Counted from the first letter of the stretch, positions 43,377 to 53,452 are shown. The stretch: 64,000 nucleotides of DNA from Flavobacterium frigidarium DSM 17623 (GCF_000425505.1 NZ_AUDO01000007.1:206756-270755), one strand, 5' to 3'. The notes: generated by a model from the letters alone, not told the origin. Numbers and translations: made by a program.

Positions 43377-43384
43377 TATTTTTG
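43377..43384 (+). promoter_or_regulatory. -7 box of nhaA
   Basis: A perfect TATTTTTG about 87 bp before the nhaA ATG. A near-palindrome AGGAGGTAACTTCCT lies just upstream (about 43351-43365). The leader has only short hairpins and no recognised riboswitch. Confidence 0.5.
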
Positions 43385-43470
43385 TAAATCGGGCTATTAT
43401 GTCCAATAATCAGTATTAACAGACATTATTTGTCAATTAAAATAAAAAAACCGTGCACGTGAAAAGAAAA

Positions 43471-44649
43471 ATGAAAAAAGCCATCAAGAAAATTTATAAT
43501 GGTGATTTATTTAAAGAGTTTTTTGATAACGAAAAAGCAACTGGATTAATATTAATCGCTTGCACAATCGTTTCGTTAATCATGGCCAACTCCATTTTTG
43601 CGTCTCAGTATATTTATACGTGGCATGCAAAGTTTTTTGGTGAAAGCTTAGAATACTGGATTAACGATGGTCTAATGACTATTTTCTTCTTGTTAATAGG
43701 TCTAGAGTTAAAAAGAGAAATTAATAATGGCGAGTTGTCTAATATTAAAGATGCATTGCTGCCTATTTTTGCTGCTATTGGAGGTATGGCCATTCCAGCA
43801 GGGTTGTATCTTTTATTTAACTATGGAACCCTATCCCAAGCTGGTGCAGGAATACCAATGGCGACTGATATTGCATTTGCTTTAGGAATACTATCTTTAT
43901 TAGGGAATCGCGTTCCATTATCACTTAAAATATTTTTAACCGCTTTAGCTGTTATAGATGACCTAGGTGCTATTCTAGTGATTGCCATATTCTATACTAA
44001 AACTATTGTTTGGCTAAATTTATTTATAGCAGTAGGAGTCTTTGCAGCTTTACTAATATTAAACCGTATGAAAGTGCGCAGTTTAACAATATACTTACTA
44101 GGTGGAATCGTTATGTGGTGGTTTATGTTACATTCAGGTATTCATGCTACCATTACTGGAGTTCTTTTAGCTTTCACAATTCCGTTTTGCGATGGAGAAC
44201 AAGATTCTATTTTCTCTAAATTGGAAAGAGCATTGCATAAACCGGTTGGATTTTTTATTCTTCCGCTATTTGCTTTAGCTAATACAGCAATCATTGTTAG
44301 CTCAGATATAGGAGAAACATTAGCACAACATTACAGCATCGGTATTGCTTTAGGTTTAATCGTTGGAAAACCATTAGGTATTTTCCTTTTTAGCCTTTTA
44401 GCCGTTAAACTTGGAGTTTGCAAACTCCCGGCTGACCTGAACTGGAAAACAGTAAGCAGCGTAGGTTTTCTAGGAGGTATTGGATTTACAATGTCCATCT
44501 TCATAACATTACTTGCATTCGATGATCAAACCATTATTAATAACGCGAAGTTCGTTATTTTACTGTCGTCGTTAGTAGCTGGTGTATTAGGATTCTTATT
44601 CTTAAAAATAACTTTAAAGAAAACGGCAGTTGAAAGTACTAATAGATAA
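43471..44649 (+). CDS. nhaA: Na+/H+ antiporter NhaA
   Basis: A 392-residue antiporter with about 12 membrane helices that exports Na+ in exchange for protons. Conserved blocks are IFFLLIGLELKREI (about 72-85), PMATDIAFALGILSLLG with its key Asp, KIFLTALAVIDDLGAI with the two essential adjacent Asp residues, and VGKPLGIF. The ATG at 43471 is preferred over an in-frame GTG at 43453. Its end overlaps the DUF389 gene by 20 nt. Confidence 0.95.
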   Translation: MKKAIKKIYNGDLFKEFFDNEKATGLILIACTIVSLIMANSIFASQYIYTWHAKFFGESLEYWINDGLMTIFFLLIGLELKREINNGELSNIKDALLPIFAAIGGMAIPAGLYLLFNYGTLSQAGAGIPMATDIAFALGILSLLGNRVPLSLKIFLTALAVIDDLGAILVIAIFYTKTIVWLNLFIAVGVFAALLILNRMKVRSLTIYLLGGIVMWWFMLHSGIHATITGVLLAFTIPFCDGEQDSIFSKLERALHKPVGFFILPLFALANTAIIVSSDIGETLAQHYSIGIALGLIVGKPLGIFLFSLLAVKLGVCKLPADLNWKTVSSVGFLGGIGFTMSIFITLLAFDDQTIINNAKFVILLSSLVAGVLGFLFLKITLKKTAVESTNR

Positions 44650-45985
44650 ATTGCTAGACTACATCAACCTCAATAAAGGGGAAGATGATAAATACACGGT
44701 CCTTGAAAATGTGCGGTCAAATATCTCTTTTAGAGGAGCTAATCTATGGATTCTAGCATGTGCCATTGTGATTGCATCGATAGGACTTAATGTTAACTCT
44801 GCTGCTGTGATTATTGGTGCCATGCTTATATCTCCTTTAATGGGGCCAATAATTGGTGCTGGTTTTGGCTTAGGAGTATTTGATTTTGATTTGTTAAAAA
44901 GGTCGTTAAAAAATCTTTTGGTTGCTACTTTAGTAGGTCTAATCGTGTCAGCGATATACTTTTATATTAGTCCGTTTAAGGAAACACAGCCGGAATTGTT
45001 ATCACGAACCTCCCCTAATATCTACGATATTCTTATCGCATTTGCTGGGGGAATTGTAGGGGCTATCGCCATTACCCGTGTTGAGAAAGGAAATCCTATT
45101 CCTGGTGTTGCCATTGCAACAGCTTTAATGCCTCCTTTGTGTACCGCAGGTTACGGACTAGCGGTGGGTAGTATGCGATTCTTTTTTGGAGCCATTTATC
45201 TATATTCGATCAATTGTGTTTTCATTTGTATTTCGACTTTCTTTATTGTCACATTTTTGAAATATCCAAAGAAGAAACAATTAGATGAGCGCACAGAAAA
45301 AAGAGTTAAGTACATTATAACGACCTTGATTACTATTTTAATATTACCAAGTATCTATTTTGCTTACCAATTATTCGAACAAAAAAATTACCAACACCAA
45401 ATTGATGTTTTTATCGAAAGTGAATTTTCTAGCAAGGGTGTTGCTATTTTATACAAGAAGACTAAGTTTAATGAAAATCCTAAGAAATTAGAATTAGGTT
45501 TTTTAAGTAAGAAGTTTTCAGATAGTCAGATAAAAGCCTTCAACGCCAAATTGAAAGACTATCAAATCCCGAATACTAAATTAACAGTAATACAAGATAC
45601 GACTGATTTAAAAACAGATATCTTAAATGAGATTAAATTTAATAAGTCGGTTTTGAGTGAGAAGGATGTATCGATATTAAAGTTAAAAAAACAGATTGAA
45701 GCTGATAAATACGATAACAAAAACTTGTTGAACGAAATAAGAATTTTGTTCCCAGAAGTTCAAAATATTGCCGTTTCAAATCACGTTTTTAATGAAAACA
45801 CCGATAGTACAGCAGTTGTTCCTGTTCTTATCTACCAAAGTAAAACACCACTGAAAGAGGAAAACATACAGAAGTTAACTTTTTGGTTGGAAAAACGATT
45901 AGCTAAAAGCGAAATCGAGTTGTACAGACAGCCACTTAAGCCCGTTAAAAAAGTGGATGAACAAGCCGTGGTAAAAAACAAATAG
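44630..45985 (+). CDS. DUF389-family membrane protein
   Basis: A 451-residue protein. The N-terminal half has about six hydrophobic segments and the family core (SAAVIIGAMLISPLMGPI, AFAGGIVGAIAI, GVAIATALMPPLCTAGYG). The C-terminal part (about 245-430) is soluble, with a coiled-coil-prone Lys-rich stretch. The function of DUF389 is unknown. The start is TTG and overlaps nhaA by 20 nt, so translation is probably coupled and the two proteins may act together in ion homeostasis. Confidence 0.88.
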   Translation: MKVLIDKLLDYINLNKGEDDKYTVLENVRSNISFRGANLWILACAIVIASIGLNVNSAAVIIGAMLISPLMGPIIGAGFGLGVFDFDLLKRSLKNLLVATLVGLIVSAIYFYISPFKETQPELLSRTSPNIYDILIAFAGGIVGAIAITRVEKGNPIPGVAIATALMPPLCTAGYGLAVGSMRFFFGAIYLYSINCVFICISTFFIVTFLKYPKKKQLDERTEKRVKYIITTLITILILPSIYFAYQLFEQKNYQHQIDVFIESEFSSKGVAILYKKTKFNENPKKLELGFLSKKFSDSQIKAFNAKLKDYQIPNTKLTVIQDTTDLKTDILNEIKFNKSVLSEKDVSILKLKKQIEADKYDNKNLLNEIRILFPEVQNIAVSNHVFNENTDSTAVVPVLIYQSKTPLKEENIQKLTFWLEKRLAKSEIELYRQPLKPVKKVDEQAVVKNK

Positions 45986-46014
45986 TTTAAGTTTAATACA
46001 AGACATCACAAATA

Positions 46015-46043
46015 AAAAAATCCGCCTTCCGGCGGATTTTCTA
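46015..46043. terminator. Bidirectional terminator
   Basis: AAAATCCGCC, loop TTCC, GGCGGATTTT: a perfect GC-rich stem with A and T tails between converging genes. Confidence 0.92.
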
Positions 46044-46071
46044 TTTAAAGTAATTACTACTATTAATTCCC

Positions 46072-48558
46072 TTATTTAGGGTCGAGTATTAGAGCAATTC
46101 TAGCAATACAATCTTCAAAGTGATAACGTGTCTCTGTGTTTAAATTAGGATTATTTGCCATTGTCAATTGTGATTTCAAAGCTTTTAATTCCCCTCGAAC
46201 TAAAGCTCTCACATCAGACTGTGATACATTGTAAAAACTTTCTGAGCGACTTTGTTTCATCTCCTCCTCCATTAAATAAGCCATTCTTTCGATATAAGCT
46301 CTTTGCAAGTTTCTTCTATAAATAGTTACGTTTGTACGCGCTGAAGCTTCTTTCCATATCCCTTTGCGCATATCAACAAGCATATTAATTGCTTTGTAAT
46401 TGTCGTCACCTTGAACTGCAGCGTCCATCAATCTACCTAATCTATCAAAGCTTAGAACTGAATTTAGATGGCGGGTTTGCAAGTTTCTAAAACGTTCTGT
46501 GTAACCAGCATAATCGATATTGCGTAACGTTTTCATATCAACTAACCAAGTAGGCGATGCAAAAGCATTTTGTTGTAACCATGCCATTGCCTCAATTTGT
46601 TGCGACTTTGGCACTACAGTATAAACAGCTCCAGCCTGATTTGGTTTCTTGCTGTCTTCAAAAACCCCTCCTACATTTGTTACCACATGTCCTACATAAC
46701 GACTCCATACTCCTAAAAACTCATCGTATAACTCGCTTAAGTCTTCATAATTATTAGTCTTATCACTGGTCCATTCTGCTAGATGCGCACCCACGTATTG
46801 CAGATTTTTAAGTCCGTACGAGCTGGCTTTCATTGAACTATTTCCAATATCTTCTGTTTGCGAGCTAGGATCAAAACTACTGCTTTGTTTACCGTATTTA
46901 TACATTGGATCTCCGGCTTTCTCTAAAATCCATTTGTCTAGGGTTGCTACCTCTGCTTCTGGTGAAACGGCTCCAGGAATAACACGGTACCCCCAGTTTA
47001 CAGCATAATGATCATAAGGTCCCATTTGACGAATGAAACGAACATCCTTATCGCCTGGTTGCGCAATATAGTTGTATCGAGCGTAATCCATTAAACTTGC
47101 TGCGATTCCGTTCTTTTGAGTGAAATTTGCATCACGATATTGTTCTACATCGTACGAATTACTGGCTCCCATATTGTGAGGAAAACCTAAGGCATGCCCT
47201 ACTTCGTGCGCAATGACAAATCGCATCATTTCGCCCATTTCTTCTTCGCTTGTATTCAAAGTACGAGCGCTAGGGTTAGCAGCTCCCGTCTCTAATAAAT
47301 AGCGATTTCTATACGAACGTAGGTGATTGTGGTACCAAATAATGTCACTCTCTATAATTTCACCTGTCCTAGGATCAGAAACGCTTGGTCCTACTGCATT
47401 TCTAGTAGTGCTAGCAACATAACGCACTACAGAGTAACGCATGTCTTCAGGACTAAAATCTGGATCTTCTTCTTTTGTAGGTGGGTCTTTTGCAATAATA
47501 GCATTTTTAAAACCAGCTGTTTCAAAAGGTTTTTGCCATTCTTCAATTCCTTGTTTGATGTATTTTCTAAGTTTTTCTGGAGTGGCAGGATCGATATAAT
47601 ATACAATTGGTTTGATTGGCTCCACTAGCTCCCCGCGTTCGTAAGCAGCTGGATCTTTTGGTTCTAATCTCCATCGACGAATATATGTTTTATTGTCTGA
47701 TTTTAATTCCTCGCTATTATAATCGTATTGGCTCATTGTAAAAAACCCAACGCGATCATCTGCCAGTCGTGGTTGCATCAGTTTTTCTGGAAGCAAGATC
47801 ATCGACTGATTCATTTGGATACTAATCGTCTCAGAATCCTGTAAAACCGGTGGCTTAGAAGCATTGTATGTAAAGTCCTGAATAACTTCGATATTCATAG
47901 GATAACTGCGCATGCTATTAATAAAGCTACGAGAATCGTCTAATCCTTTTACTTTATAGCTCTCTCTCATTGAAGCAGATATTCCGCTAATTGCTTTCAC
48001 ATCTGAACTGTAGAATTTAGTTACATCAATTACTGTATTCAAAGAGTCTTTACTAAAAGCAACAATATCAAATGCAAAGAGTGTTGGCTCATAATTATTT
48101 GATTTGACTGAAATACTTATAGGTAAACTATCATTAGCGACAGCATTATACGATTTCACTTTTATTAAAATTTTATCTTGAAAACGCTCCCAAACTATCA
48201 ATTGTTCATTCGTTTCAGAACCTGCATTTACATAACCTCCACCCAAATTAGAAGGTAGTTTAGAAAGGCGGCTTACAAGCAACATGTCTTTATTTAATAG
48301 TGTATTCGGAATTTCAAAAAAATACTTTTTATCTACCTTATGTACTGTAAATAGACCATCATCAGATATGGCATCCTTTGTAATGACCTTGCTATAGTCT
48401 TTAATTTGTTGCTCAGGTTTTTTTTCGGCTGGAGGGGCTGTAGTTTCTGATTTCTTCTTCTTATTCTCATCAATATGCCACTGATTCTGGGCGGTGAGGT
48501 ATGTAGGAGTTAATAGAAATCCAGCTAGTGTACTCAAAATGACAATTTTCTTCATCAA
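46072..48558 (-). CDS. Secreted zinc-dependent metalloprotease (DUF5117/DUF5118 type)
   Basis: An 828-residue exported protein with a signal peptide (MMKKIVILSTLAGFLLTPTY, cut near LTAQ). The N-terminal region (about 40-320) has the DUF5118/DUF5117 layout. The catalytic domain carries the extended metzincin motif HEVGHALGFPHN (His451, Glu452, His455, third ligand His461), followed by NGIAASLMDYARYNYIAQPG, the Met-turn region. The C-terminal part is helical. These proteases are common in Bacteroidetes, and the substrate is not known. It is monocistronic with its own promoter and terminator. Confidence 0.92.
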   Translation of the reverse strand: MMKKIVILSTLAGFLLTPTYLTAQNQWHIDENKKKKSETTAPPAEKKPEQQIKDYSKVITKDAISDDGLFTVHKVDKKYFFEIPNTLLNKDMLLVSRLSKLPSNLGGGYVNAGSETNEQLIVWERFQDKILIKVKSYNAVANDSLPISISVKSNNYEPTLFAFDIVAFSKDSLNTVIDVTKFYSSDVKAISGISASMRESYKVKGLDDSRSFINSMRSYPMNIEVIQDFTYNASKPPVLQDSETISIQMNQSMILLPEKLMQPRLADDRVGFFTMSQYDYNSEELKSDNKTYIRRWRLEPKDPAAYERGELVEPIKPIVYYIDPATPEKLRKYIKQGIEEWQKPFETAGFKNAIIAKDPPTKEEDPDFSPEDMRYSVVRYVASTTRNAVGPSVSDPRTGEIIESDIIWYHNHLRSYRNRYLLETGAANPSARTLNTSEEEMGEMMRFVIAHEVGHALGFPHNMGASNSYDVEQYRDANFTQKNGIAASLMDYARYNYIAQPGDKDVRFIRQMGPYDHYAVNWGYRVIPGAVSPEAEVATLDKWILEKAGDPMYKYGKQSSSFDPSSQTEDIGNSSMKASSYGLKNLQYVGAHLAEWTSDKTNNYEDLSELYDEFLGVWSRYVGHVVTNVGGVFEDSKKPNQAGAVYTVVPKSQQIEAMAWLQQNAFASPTWLVDMKTLRNIDYAGYTERFRNLQTRHLNSVLSFDRLGRLMDAAVQGDDNYKAINMLVDMRKGIWKEASARTNVTIYRRNLQRAYIERMAYLMEEEMKQSRSESFYNVSQSDVRALVRGELKALKSQLTMANNPNLNTETRYHFEDCIARIALILDPK

Positions 48559-48584
48559 TAGGTTATTTTTTGATTAATCTCTTT

Positions 48585-48592
48585 CAAAAATA
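48585..48592 (-). promoter_or_regulatory. -7 box of the zinc protease gene
   Basis: A perfect TATTTTTG on the minus strand (48592 to 48585), about 27 bp before the ATG. No clear -33 TTG at the optimal distance. Confidence 0.5.
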
Positions 48593-48792
48593 AATTTAAC
48601 CATCTCTATTTTAATTTATTTATGATTTTTTAACAGTAAATTAACAACCGGTACCTACTTTATCTTACTAAACTTTAATGTACTGTATTTTCGAAATTTA
48701 AAATTTACTTTCGACTAAAAAAATGAGTTAAATAGTATTTGAAATCTAGCATATTCTAACGAACTTTAATCACTCATTACAGCTATACTATT

Positions 48793-49413
48793 ATGGACTT
48801 ATTTAACGATCAACCGCAGAGCCAGATCAATTTACTACCGCATGACGGTACCGTACATTATTACGGTACACTAATGACTCAAAGTGAAGCTCATGATTAT
48901 TTAAATAAACTATTAGAGACAATAGTTTGGAAAAACGATGAAGCCATCATCTTTGGAAAATTGATTATTACTAAAAGAAAGGTCGCTTGGTATGGTGATA
49001 GTTCGTTTAAATATACCTATTCGAATACAACCAAAGAAGCCTTACCATGGACCAATGAATTATTGCATTTGAAAACACTGGCAGAGGAAACTACGGGTGA
49101 AACCTACAACTCTTGCCTTCTAAATTTATATCACGATGGCAGTGAAGGGATGGCTTGGCATAGTGATGGCGAAAAAGATTTGAAGAAAAATGGAGCGATT
49201 GCCTCTATGAGTTTTGGGGCCGAAAGAAAATTTGCCTTTAAAAACAAGCATACAAAGGAAACAATCACTATAATTTTACAAAATGGTAGTTTGCTTGTTA
49301 TGAAAGACGAAACACAAACGCATTGGTTGCATCGCTTACCTCCTACTAAATTAGTATCTAAACCTAGAGTGAATCTTACTTTTAGAACAATTGTTATGAA
49401 AGAACAACCGTAA
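48793..49413 (+). CDS. AlkB-like Fe(II)/2-oxoglutarate-dependent dioxygenase
   Basis: A 206-residue AlkB-family protein that oxidatively removes alkyl groups from DNA or RNA bases. Key residues are the metal ligands in GMAWHSDGEKDL (HxD) and the distal His in THWLHRLPPT. The 2-oxoglutarate-binding arginines are in PRVNLTFRTI. The substrate loop ITKRKVAWYGDSSFKYTYS resembles the AlkBH2/3-like group. It stands alone between the divergent protease and the Gfo/Idh gene. Confidence 0.93.
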   Translation: MDLFNDQPQSQINLLPHDGTVHYYGTLMTQSEAHDYLNKLLETIVWKNDEAIIFGKLIITKRKVAWYGDSSFKYTYSNTTKEALPWTNELLHLKTLAEETTGETYNSCLLNLYHDGSEGMAWHSDGEKDLKKNGAIASMSFGAERKFAFKNKHTKETITIILQNGSLLVMKDETQTHWLHRLPPTKLVSKPRVNLTFRTIVMKEQP

Positions 49414-49542
49414 TTTCTAAAAATTGTTAAAAGAAAAAACCACTCAACATCATTATTTTTATCTAATTATGAGCCATTTTTAATTCAAAAAATTTGCTCC
49501 AACAATTGTATTGATTCCTTATTTAATGTTAGTATTAATTGC

Positions 49543-49550
49543 TATTTTTG
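49543..49550 (+). promoter_or_regulatory. -7 box of the Gfo/Idh gene
   Basis: A perfect TATTTTTG 16 bp before the ATG, implying a leader of about 12 nt. Confidence 0.55.
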
Positions 49551-49566
49551 TACAAATTACATCATT

Positions 49567-50532
49567 ATGCTGAAAATTGGAGTATTAGGTGCTGGTCACT
49601 TAGGAAAAATACATTTACGATTACTACAACAATCTGACAAATATGAATTAGTTGGTTTTTATGACCCTAATCAAGAAAATGCTGATAAGATTTCTAAAGA
49701 ATTTGGATACGAACACTTTAGTACCATAGCTTCACTTATACATGCTGTAGACGTCATTGACATTGTTACCCCTACACTTTCTCACTATAAATGTGCAAAA
49801 GTTGCCATCAAATCTGGTAAGCACGTTTTTATAGAAAAACCCATATCAAATACTATTGAAGAGGCTGACGAAATTATCGCTTTAGCTAAGGAATATAATG
49901 TTAAAGGACAAGTAGGTCATGTAGAACGTTTCAATCCAGGATTTATCGCATCAAAAGATATGATTGATAAACCAATGTTTATTGAAACGCACCGTCTTGC
50001 TGAATTTAATCCTCGTGGAACCGATGTTCCAGTGGTGCTAGATTTAATGATTCATGATATTGACGTCATATTAAGTGTGGTTAAATCAAAGGTTAAAAAT
50101 ATTAGCGCGAGTGGTGTCTCTGTAATTAGTGACACGCCAGACATTGCTAATGCAAGAATAGAATTTGAAAATGGCTGTGTTGCCAATCTTACTGCAAGCC
50201 GCATCTCAATGAAAAACATGCGTAAAACGCGTTTCTTTCAAAAAGACGCCTACATATCTGTGGATTTCTTAGAGAAAAAATGTGAGGTAGTCAAAATGAA
50301 GGATGCTCCTGAAGTTCCAGGTGATTTTGATATGATCTTACAAAATGCAGAAGGAGTAAAAAAGCAAATCTATTTTTCTAATCCTGAAGTGGAGCAAAAC
50401 AATGCAATACTTGATGAATTAGAAACTTTTGCAGATGCGATCACAAATAACACAACTCCGGTAGTCACTCTTGAACAAGCTACAGATGCTTTGAAAGTAG
50501 CCTATCAAATTATTGATTGCTTCAAGAAATAG
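49567..50532 (+). CDS. Gfo/Idh/MocA-family oxidoreductase
   Basis: A 321-residue NAD(P)-dependent dehydrogenase. The Rossmann motif is GVLGAGHLGKIHL (about 5-17) and the active-site motif EKPISNT (about 94-100) has the conserved Lys. HDIDVILS, within DLMIHDIDVILSVV, is the substrate-domain motif. Substrates of the family are sugars, inositols or bilin-like compounds; this one is unassigned. It is first in a co-directional run with hbd, 57 bp apart. Confidence 0.88.
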   Translation: MLKIGVLGAGHLGKIHLRLLQQSDKYELVGFYDPNQENADKISKEFGYEHFSTIASLIHAVDVIDIVTPTLSHYKCAKVAIKSGKHVFIEKPISNTIEEADEIIALAKEYNVKGQVGHVERFNPGFIASKDMIDKPMFIETHRLAEFNPRGTDVPVVLDLMIHDIDVILSVVKSKVKNISASGVSVISDTPDIANARIEFENGCVANLTASRISMKNMRKTRFFQKDAYISVDFLEKKCEVVKMKDAPEVPGDFDMILQNAEGVKKQIYFSNPEVEQNNAILDELETFADAITNNTTPVVTLEQATDALKVAYQIIDCFKK

Positions 50533-50589
50533 AAAGAAAATAGAATTTATAAGTTAAACGAGAAGACTTTAAATTAAAAAATAAATTAA

Positions 50590-51477
50590 ATGAAAGTAAT
50601 AGCAGTAATTGGTGCTGGAACAATGGGTAACGGAATTGCTCATACGTTTGCACAAAGCGGTTTCACCGTTAAATTAATTGATGTATCAGAAAAATCATTA
50701 GACAAAGGAATGGCGACAATTGCAGCCAATCTTGATCGAATGGTAACTAAAGGAAGTATTACAGCCGAAGATAAAGTAAAGACGATTACAAATATAATTA
50801 CCTACACTGACATTAAAGACGGTGTCGTAGGTGCAGACTTGGTTGTTGAAGCAGCAACCGAAAATGTAGCCTTAAAATTAGAAATTTTCAAACAACTTAA
50901 TGAAGCTTGTGCAGCAGATACTATTCTAGCAACAAACACTTCTTCAATATCTATAACACAAATAGGAGCTGTTGTTTCAAATCCAGAGCGTGTTATTGGA
51001 ATGCACTTTATGAATCCGGTGCCGATCATGAAGTTAGTCGAAATCATTCGCGGGTACAGTACTAGTGATAAAGTGACTCAAACGATTATGACACTTTCTG
51101 AGAAACTTGGAAAAACGCCCGTAGAGGTTAATGATTATCCTGGTTTTGTTGCCAATAGAATTTTAATGCCAATGATAAACGAGGCAATCGAAACGCTATA
51201 CAACAAAGTAGCAGGTGTGTACGAAATCGATACGGTAATGAAATTAGGTATGGGTCATCCTATGGGACCTTTACAACTAGCTGATTTTATAGGTCTAGAT
51301 GTTTGTCTCGCTATTTTGAATGTTATGTACGATGGATTTAAAAATCCTAAATATGCTCCATGTCCATTATTAGTAAATATGGTACGTGCTGGAAAATTAG
51401 GAGTGAAATCTGGAGAAGGTTTCTATGATTATTCTGAAAGTAAGAAAGCTGAGAAGATTTCGAAACAATTTATATAG
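50590..51477 (+). CDS. 3-hydroxybutyryl-CoA dehydrogenase
   Basis: A 295-residue NAD-dependent 3-hydroxyacyl-CoA dehydrogenase. The Rossmann motif is VIGAGTMGNGIAHTFA (about 5-20), with TNTSSISIT, the catalytic IGMHFMNPVPIMKLVEII (His in HFMNPV) and GFVANRILMPMINEA. It oxidises or reduces short-chain 3-hydroxyacyl-CoA in fatty acid, butyrate or phenylacetate pathways; no partner thiolase or hydratase is adjacent, so the pathway is open. A long hairpin terminator follows. Confidence 0.93.
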   Translation: MKVIAVIGAGTMGNGIAHTFAQSGFTVKLIDVSEKSLDKGMATIAANLDRMVTKGSITAEDKVKTITNIITYTDIKDGVVGADLVVEAATENVALKLEIFKQLNEACAADTILATNTSSISITQIGAVVSNPERVIGMHFMNPVPIMKLVEIIRGYSTSDKVTQTIMTLSEKLGKTPVEVNDYPGFVANRILMPMINEAIETLYNKVAGVYEIDTVMKLGMGHPMGPLQLADFIGLDVCLAILNVMYDGFKNPKYAPCPLLVNMVRAGKLGVKSGEGFYDYSESKKAEKISKQFI

Positions 51478-51483
51478 TTTAAG

Positions 51484-51539
51484 AAGTCCAAAATAATCCA
51501 CTTGTTCTTTAAAGACATGTGGCTTATTTTGGGCTTTAT
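51484..51539 (+). terminator. Terminator after the hydroxybutyryl-CoA dehydrogenase gene
   Basis: A long, slightly imperfect stem (AAGTCCAAAATAATCCAC region with GTGGCTTATTTTGGGCTT region) ends in TTT. It separates hbd from the DUF1015 gene. Confidence 0.75.
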
Positions 51540-51551
51540 TTTTGATTCATT

Positions 51552-52766
51552 ATGGCAAAAATAATTCCTTTTCAGGCCGCTCGTCCTACTCGTGATAAAG
51601 TGTGCTTAGTAACTTGCCGCTCTTATGAAGAATATGTTACTGCCGAGTTAGCAGCACAATTAGACTTCAATCCCTTATCATTTTTACATGTTATAAAACC
51701 TGCATACAATAATCAGGAAACGGTGACTTTTGAAAAAAGATACCGACAAGTTCATCAAAAATACCAAGATTTTAAAAATGAAAACATCATTGTAAAAGAT
51801 GCGAAGCCCGCTATTTATATTCATAAAATTGTAACTAAACATCAATCTTTTACTGGTTTGATTGTAGCAGCTAACATTGATGATTATCGCAATAATAAAA
51901 TCAAAAAACACGAGGAAACATTGGCTTTTAGAGTTCGTTTACTCAAAGAATACATGAAATATTCTGAGTTTAATACGGAGCCTGTTTTAATGACTTATCC
52001 TGATAATAGTGAAATTGAAGAGTGGATTCTTAATCAAACAGATAAATTAGCCGACTTTGAATTTTCGACCACAAAAAAAGAAATTAATTACTTGTGGAAA
52101 ATTGATAATGAAGTGGAAATAGCTTGGATTCAAAACGTCTTCAGCCAGGTCGATTCGCTGTACATCGCCGATGGACATCATCGCACAGAAGCTGCTCGGT
52201 TATTATCTGAAGAAGATCCCGAAGACACTAACAAAGCTCATTTACTAAGTTACCTAATATCTGAAAATAATATAAAAATCTACGAGTTTCATCGCGTTGT
52301 TAAAGATCTTAACGGTTTGAGCAAGGAGGTTTTTATATCTAAACTTCAGTTGAATTTTATTATCGAAAATAAATACCAGCAGCCGTACCAACCTTCGATT
52401 AAAAATGAATTTGGTATGTATCTAGATGGTGATTTTTACAGTTTAAAATTAAAACCAGAGCTGCTTAAAGCAAATAACGCTCTTGAAAGTTTAGATACCC
52501 AAATTTTATACAATACAGTTTTACTGCCTTTATTAGCCATTGTCGATCTTCGTAATGACGAGCGTATTGAATACCTATCTGGTAAACAATCCATCTTAGA
52601 GTTGAAAAACCAAATTGACGAAGGTGAATTTAAAGTAGGCTTCCTACTCTACCCTTCAAATATTAGTGAAATAAAGGCATTAGCAGATAATAATTTGATA
52701 ATGCCACCAAAAAGTACGTATATTGAACCTAAGTTTAGAAGCGGAATCGTTATATATGAATTGTAA
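51552..52766 (+). CDS. DUF1015-family protein
   Basis: A 404-residue cytoplasmic protein. It starts IIPFQAARPTRDKV, has NPLSFLHVIKPAY and the signature LYIADGHHRTEAA (about 203-215) with conserved Asp and His pair, and ends FRSGIVIYEL. This is DUF1015, often near serine biosynthesis or PLP genes in Bacteroidetes, with no firmly known activity. Here it is followed after 23 bp by a PLP-binding YggS-type gene, which keeps a vitamin B6 or amino-acid role plausible. Confidence 0.9.
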   Translation: MAKIIPFQAARPTRDKVCLVTCRSYEEYVTAELAAQLDFNPLSFLHVIKPAYNNQETVTFEKRYRQVHQKYQDFKNENIIVKDAKPAIYIHKIVTKHQSFTGLIVAANIDDYRNNKIKKHEETLAFRVRLLKEYMKYSEFNTEPVLMTYPDNSEIEEWILNQTDKLADFEFSTTKKEINYLWKIDNEVEIAWIQNVFSQVDSLYIADGHHRTEAARLLSEEDPEDTNKAHLLSYLISENNIKIYEFHRVVKDLNGLSKEVFISKLQLNFIIENKYQQPYQPSIKNEFGMYLDGDFYSLKLKPELLKANNALESLDTQILYNTVLLPLLAIVDLRNDERIEYLSGKQSILELKNQIDEGEFKVGFLLYPSNISEIKALADNNLIMPPKSTYIEPKFRSGIVIYEL

Positions 52767-52789
52767 TTTCCGCTTAAAAAATAATAAGT

Positions 52790-53452
52790 ATGATGTCGAT
52801 AGCAAATAATTTACAAGAAATAAACAGTACACTTCCTGAACAAGTAACCCTTGTCGCTGTTTCTAAAACAAAGCCTGTAGCTGACTTGATGGAGGCTTAT
52901 GATGCTGGTCAACGCATCTTTGGAGAAAACAAAATCCAAGAAATGGCTGAGAAATGGGAAGAAATGCCAAAAGATATTCAGTGGCACATGATTGGTCATG
53001 TGCAAACTAATAAAGTAAAATATATGGCATCATTTGTGAGTCTAGTTCACGGTGTGGATAGTTTAAAATTGTTAAGCGAAATTAATAAGCAAGCATTAAA
53101 AAATGAACGATCAATTGATTGCTTATTGCAAATGCACATTGCTGAAGAAGAAACAAAGTTTGGATTAGACCAGAAGGAGTTGCTAGAGTTAATAAATTCT
53201 AATTCTTTCAAAGATTTAAAAAATATACGAATTGTAGGTTTGATGGGAATGGCAACATTCACGGATAATCAAAACCAAATTAAAAAGGAATTTAACGAAC
53301 TCCATTCTATTTTCGAAAAATTAAAAAATGATACATTTGTAGGAAGTGACATCGAGATACTTTCTATGGGAATGTCTGGAGATTACAAACAAGCAATTAA
53401 CTGTGGTAGCAACATGGTTAGAATAGGAAGCAGTATCTTTGGCGGACGATAA
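52790..53452 (+). CDS. YggS-type pyridoxal-phosphate homeostasis protein
   Basis: A 220-residue single-domain PLP-binding protein (alanine-racemase N-terminal barrel). The PLP lysine lies in LVAVSKTKPV (Lys26). Also visible are FGENKIQEM, WHMIGHVQTNKVKY and ILSMGMSGDYKQAI, then VRIGSSIFGGR binding the phosphate. Such proteins buffer PLP and influence amino-acid pools; they have no catalytic activity known. A second ATG follows the first immediately, so the start may be one codon later. Confidence 0.95.
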   Translation: MMSIANNLQEINSTLPEQVTLVAVSKTKPVADLMEAYDAGQRIFGENKIQEMAEKWEEMPKDIQWHMIGHVQTNKVKYMASFVSLVHGVDSLKLLSEINKQALKNERSIDCLLQMHIAEEETKFGLDQKELLELINSNSFKDLKNIRIVGLMGMATFTDNQNQIKKEFNELHSIFEKLKNDTFVGSDIEILSMGMSGDYKQAINCGSNMVRIGSSIFGGR

